Part shown: positions 7,522 through 8,811 of the stretch, in pieces
How positions within the stretch are numbered: position 1 is the stretch's first letter
How the letters are laid out: the number at the start of each line of letters is the position of its first letter
Assembly: GCA_002400675.1 (NCBI GenBank)
Contig: NVQY01000004.1
Span: 14,569 to 23,379, forward strand
From: Paracoccaceae bacterium
Lineage (GTDB): Bacteria; Pseudomonadota; Alphaproteobacteria; Rhodobacterales; Rhodobacteraceae
Direction of reading: 5' to 3'
DNA: 8,811 bases
Position numbers and translations under genes: made by a program
The notes under the pieces: model-generated
What the model saw: the letters and a program-made list of their open reading frames with translations, nothing else
Databases searched by the model: none
Told to the model about the DNA's origin: nothing

Positions 7522-7875
7522 ATGAGGTATCTGTGGGCAGCACTTGGCCTGATATGTGTCGGATTGGCGATCATCGGTGTGATCCTGCCACTTTTACCAA
7601 CCGTCCCATTCCTGCTATTAGCCGCATTCTTTTTTGCCCGCTCATCCAGCCGCTTGCATAGCTGGCTGTTGTCACACCCGACATTTGGGCCATTCATTGA
7701 CGACTGGGCCCGCTCCGGTGCCATCAGACCCCGGGCCAAACGTTTTGCCACAATCTCTATTCTGGCAGTGATTGGCGTAACGACGGTTCTACCCGTTCCG
7801 GTGTTTGTTATTGTCATTCAATCCGTTACGCTAGGATTGGTTCTATTGTTTATCTGGAGCCGCCCTAACGGCTAA
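7522..7875 (+). CDS. DUF454 (YbaN-like) inner membrane protein
   Basis: This 117-residue protein is strongly hydrophobic and has the DUF454/YbaN signature: G-L-x3-G-x3-G-V-x-LPLLPTVPFLLLA followed by FFFARSS (about 9-43). Hydrophobic segments lie at about 3-24 and 28-40, with two more packed between 76 and 112. A basic/polar stretch including LHSWLLSHPTFGPFIDDW, with conserved aromatic and proline residues, separates the two halves. Three or four membrane spans are likely. The ATG is 3 bases after the hemW stop, so it is probably the last gene of the rph-rdgB-hemW operon. The family has no established biochemical function; a link to heme handling could be guessed from the neighbour but is not shown. 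Its last 11 bases overlap the 3' end of parB on the other strand. Confidence 0.9.
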   Translation: MRYLWAALGLICVGLAIIGVILPLLPTVPFLLLAAFFFARSSSRLHSWLLSHPTFGPFIDDWARSGAIRPRAKRFATISILAVIGVTTVLPVPVFVIVIQSVTLGLVLLFIWSRPNG

Positions 7876-8749
7876 GCCGGTTGCACAACTCATCCAACTG
7901 ATCAAGCGTTGCATAGGAAATGACAACTTGCCCGGATTCACCACCCGCCAAGTGTTCTATTGACACGCCCATGCGCAATATGGCCGCCAGATCCGCCTCT
8001 AATGCCCGGGTATCCGCATCCTTTTCCGCACCGCCCAACTTGCGCGATTTGATCTTACCGCCGGTCTTTTCGCCCTCAACCGTTTTGGCAAGCCGCTCTG
8101 TCGCCCGCACCGAAAGCCCCTCATAAACCACCTGTTTGGCCAACTCGGACGGGTTTTCCGCGGTGATCAATGCGCGCGCATGGCCGTTACTTAACTTACC
8201 TTCCCGCAACAAGTCCTGAACATCCTTCGGCAACGTCAGCAACCGCAAGAGATTGGCAATATGGCTGCGGCTTTTACCCAAAGCCCCGGCCAGCTTTTCC
8301 TGAGTATGGCCAAAACTATCCATCAACTGCCGGAATCCAGTTGCCTCTTCCATCGCATTCAAATCAGCGCGCTGAATGTTTTCGATAATCGCGACTTCCA
8401 ACACTTCAACGTCGTCAAAGTCCCGCACCAAAACCGGCACTTGATGCAACTGCGCCAACTGCGCCGCCCGCCAACGTCGTTCACCGGCAACAATCTCGTA
8501 CTTTCCGCCGTCAGTTTCCCGCACGATCAAGGGCTGCAATATCCCCTTTTCTCGGATGGATGCAGCCAAATCGTCCAGATCACTCTGCGCAAAACTGCGC
8601 CGCGGTTGGTTCGGATTGGCCACCAACCGTTCAGTCGGTACCTGAATGTCACCCCTTAACGTCCCCGTCATTGGTTGTGGTGTTACATCCGCCATCAAAG
8701 CCGACAATCCACGCCCAAGCCCACGCGGTTTGCTTTTCTTGCTCGCCAT
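7865..8749 (-). CDS. parB: Chromosome partitioning protein ParB
   Basis: ParB loads at parS sites near the origin, spreads as a CTP-dependent clamp and works with ParA to segregate chromosomes. The 294-residue product has all the expected parts. A basic N-terminus with RGLGRGLSALM (9-19) is the usual ParA-contacting end. The CTP-binding domain carries NPNQPRR (45-51), GERRWRA (89-95) and ENIQR (123-127). A helix-turn-helix region runs from about 148 to 174 (HTQEKLAGALGKSRSHIANLLRL), followed by LREGKLSNGHARAL. The C-terminal dimerisation tail ends in DQLDELCNRL. The ATG at 8749 has GGAGGG 4 bases upstream. It follows the probable parA stop by 20 bases, as in a parAB operon. Chromosomal rather than plasmid type is inferred from the sequence motifs and the housekeeping neighbours. 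Confidence 0.97.
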   Translation of the reverse strand: MASKKSKPRGLGRGLSALMADVTPQPMTGTLRGDIQVPTERLVANPNQPRRSFAQSDLDDLAASIREKGILQPLIVRETDGGKYEIVAGERRWRAAQLAQLHQVPVLVRDFDDVEVLEVAIIENIQRADLNAMEEATGFRQLMDSFGHTQEKLAGALGKSRSHIANLLRLLTLPKDVQDLLREGKLSNGHARALITAENPSELAKQVVYEGLSVRATERLAKTVEGEKTGGKIKSRKLGGAEKDADTRALEADLAAILRMGVSIEHLAGGESGQVVISYATLDQLDELCNRLSR

Positions 8750-8769
8750 TCTACCCTCCGCTGCGCCGA

Positions 8770-8811
8770 TCAGGCCGCCAGTTTTCCATTATTTTCCAAC
8801 AACTCATGCGC
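8770..8811 (-). CDS. parA: Probable ParA C-terminus (runs off the right edge)
   Basis: Only the last 13 codons are visible on the minus strand: AHELLENNGKLAA, then TGA at 8772-8770. The frame is open to the window edge and stops 20 bases before parB. The assignment rests mainly on position, since parA directly precedes parB in most bacterial chromosomes. The visible residues are too few for a domain match. A short leucine-rich amphipathic tail of this kind is compatible with ParA. Confidence 0.6.
   Translation of the reverse strand, partial: AHELLENNGKLAA

Noticed and set aside
1..8811. Possible novel defence, mobile or biosynthetic system
   Set aside because: Every substantial stretch is explained by a known housekeeping family in normal length and order. 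There are no repeats of array type, mobile-element ends, toxin-antitoxin-like small pairs or composition shifts.

Overview
The window looks like a conserved chromosomal segment from an alphaproteobacterium, most likely the Rhodobacteraceae (Roseobacter group). That placement rests on protein character and on the gene neighbourhood (malic enzyme, mutS, grpE, hrcA, rph, rdgB, hemW, parB, parA). It is judged by eye, not from a database search. Codon use is GC-rich and even, and there is no insertion sequence, prophage, CRISPR array, complete tRNA or rRNA gene. Nearly all of the DNA is coding, and no stretch of 300 bases lacks a gene.

Layout, left to right. Positions 1-413 (minus) hold the first 137 codons of an NADP-type malic enzyme that runs off the left edge. 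A 137-base divergent spacer separates it from mutS (551-3178, plus), the mismatch sensor. mutS converges on a minus-strand heat-shock pair, hrcA (3868-4932) then grpE (3295-3858); the spacer between the convergent ends (3179-3294) carries two small dyads. A 114-base divergent region (4933-5046) holds a good sigma70-like promoter for hrcA-grpE and two back-to-back dyads ahead of rph.

The plus-strand cluster rph, rdgB, hemW and a DUF454 membrane protein (5047-7875) is packed with a 4-base overlap, a probable 8-base overlap and a 3-base gap, so it reads as one translationally coupled operon. Its last gene overlaps the end of convergent parB (7865-8749, minus) by 11 bases. The right edge holds the last 13 codons of what is probably parA.

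The functions are housekeeping: DNA mismatch repair (MutS), removal of non-canonical nucleotides (RdgB), RNA 3'-end trimming (RNase PH), chaperone control and nucleotide exchange (HrcA, GrpE), heme trafficking (HemW) and chromosome partition (ParA/ParB). I found no sign of an undescribed system. The observations worth checking are the tandem dyads in the rph leader, the hrcA promoter and start assignment, the coupling of a DUF454 protein to hemW, and the tail-to-tail overlap with parB.
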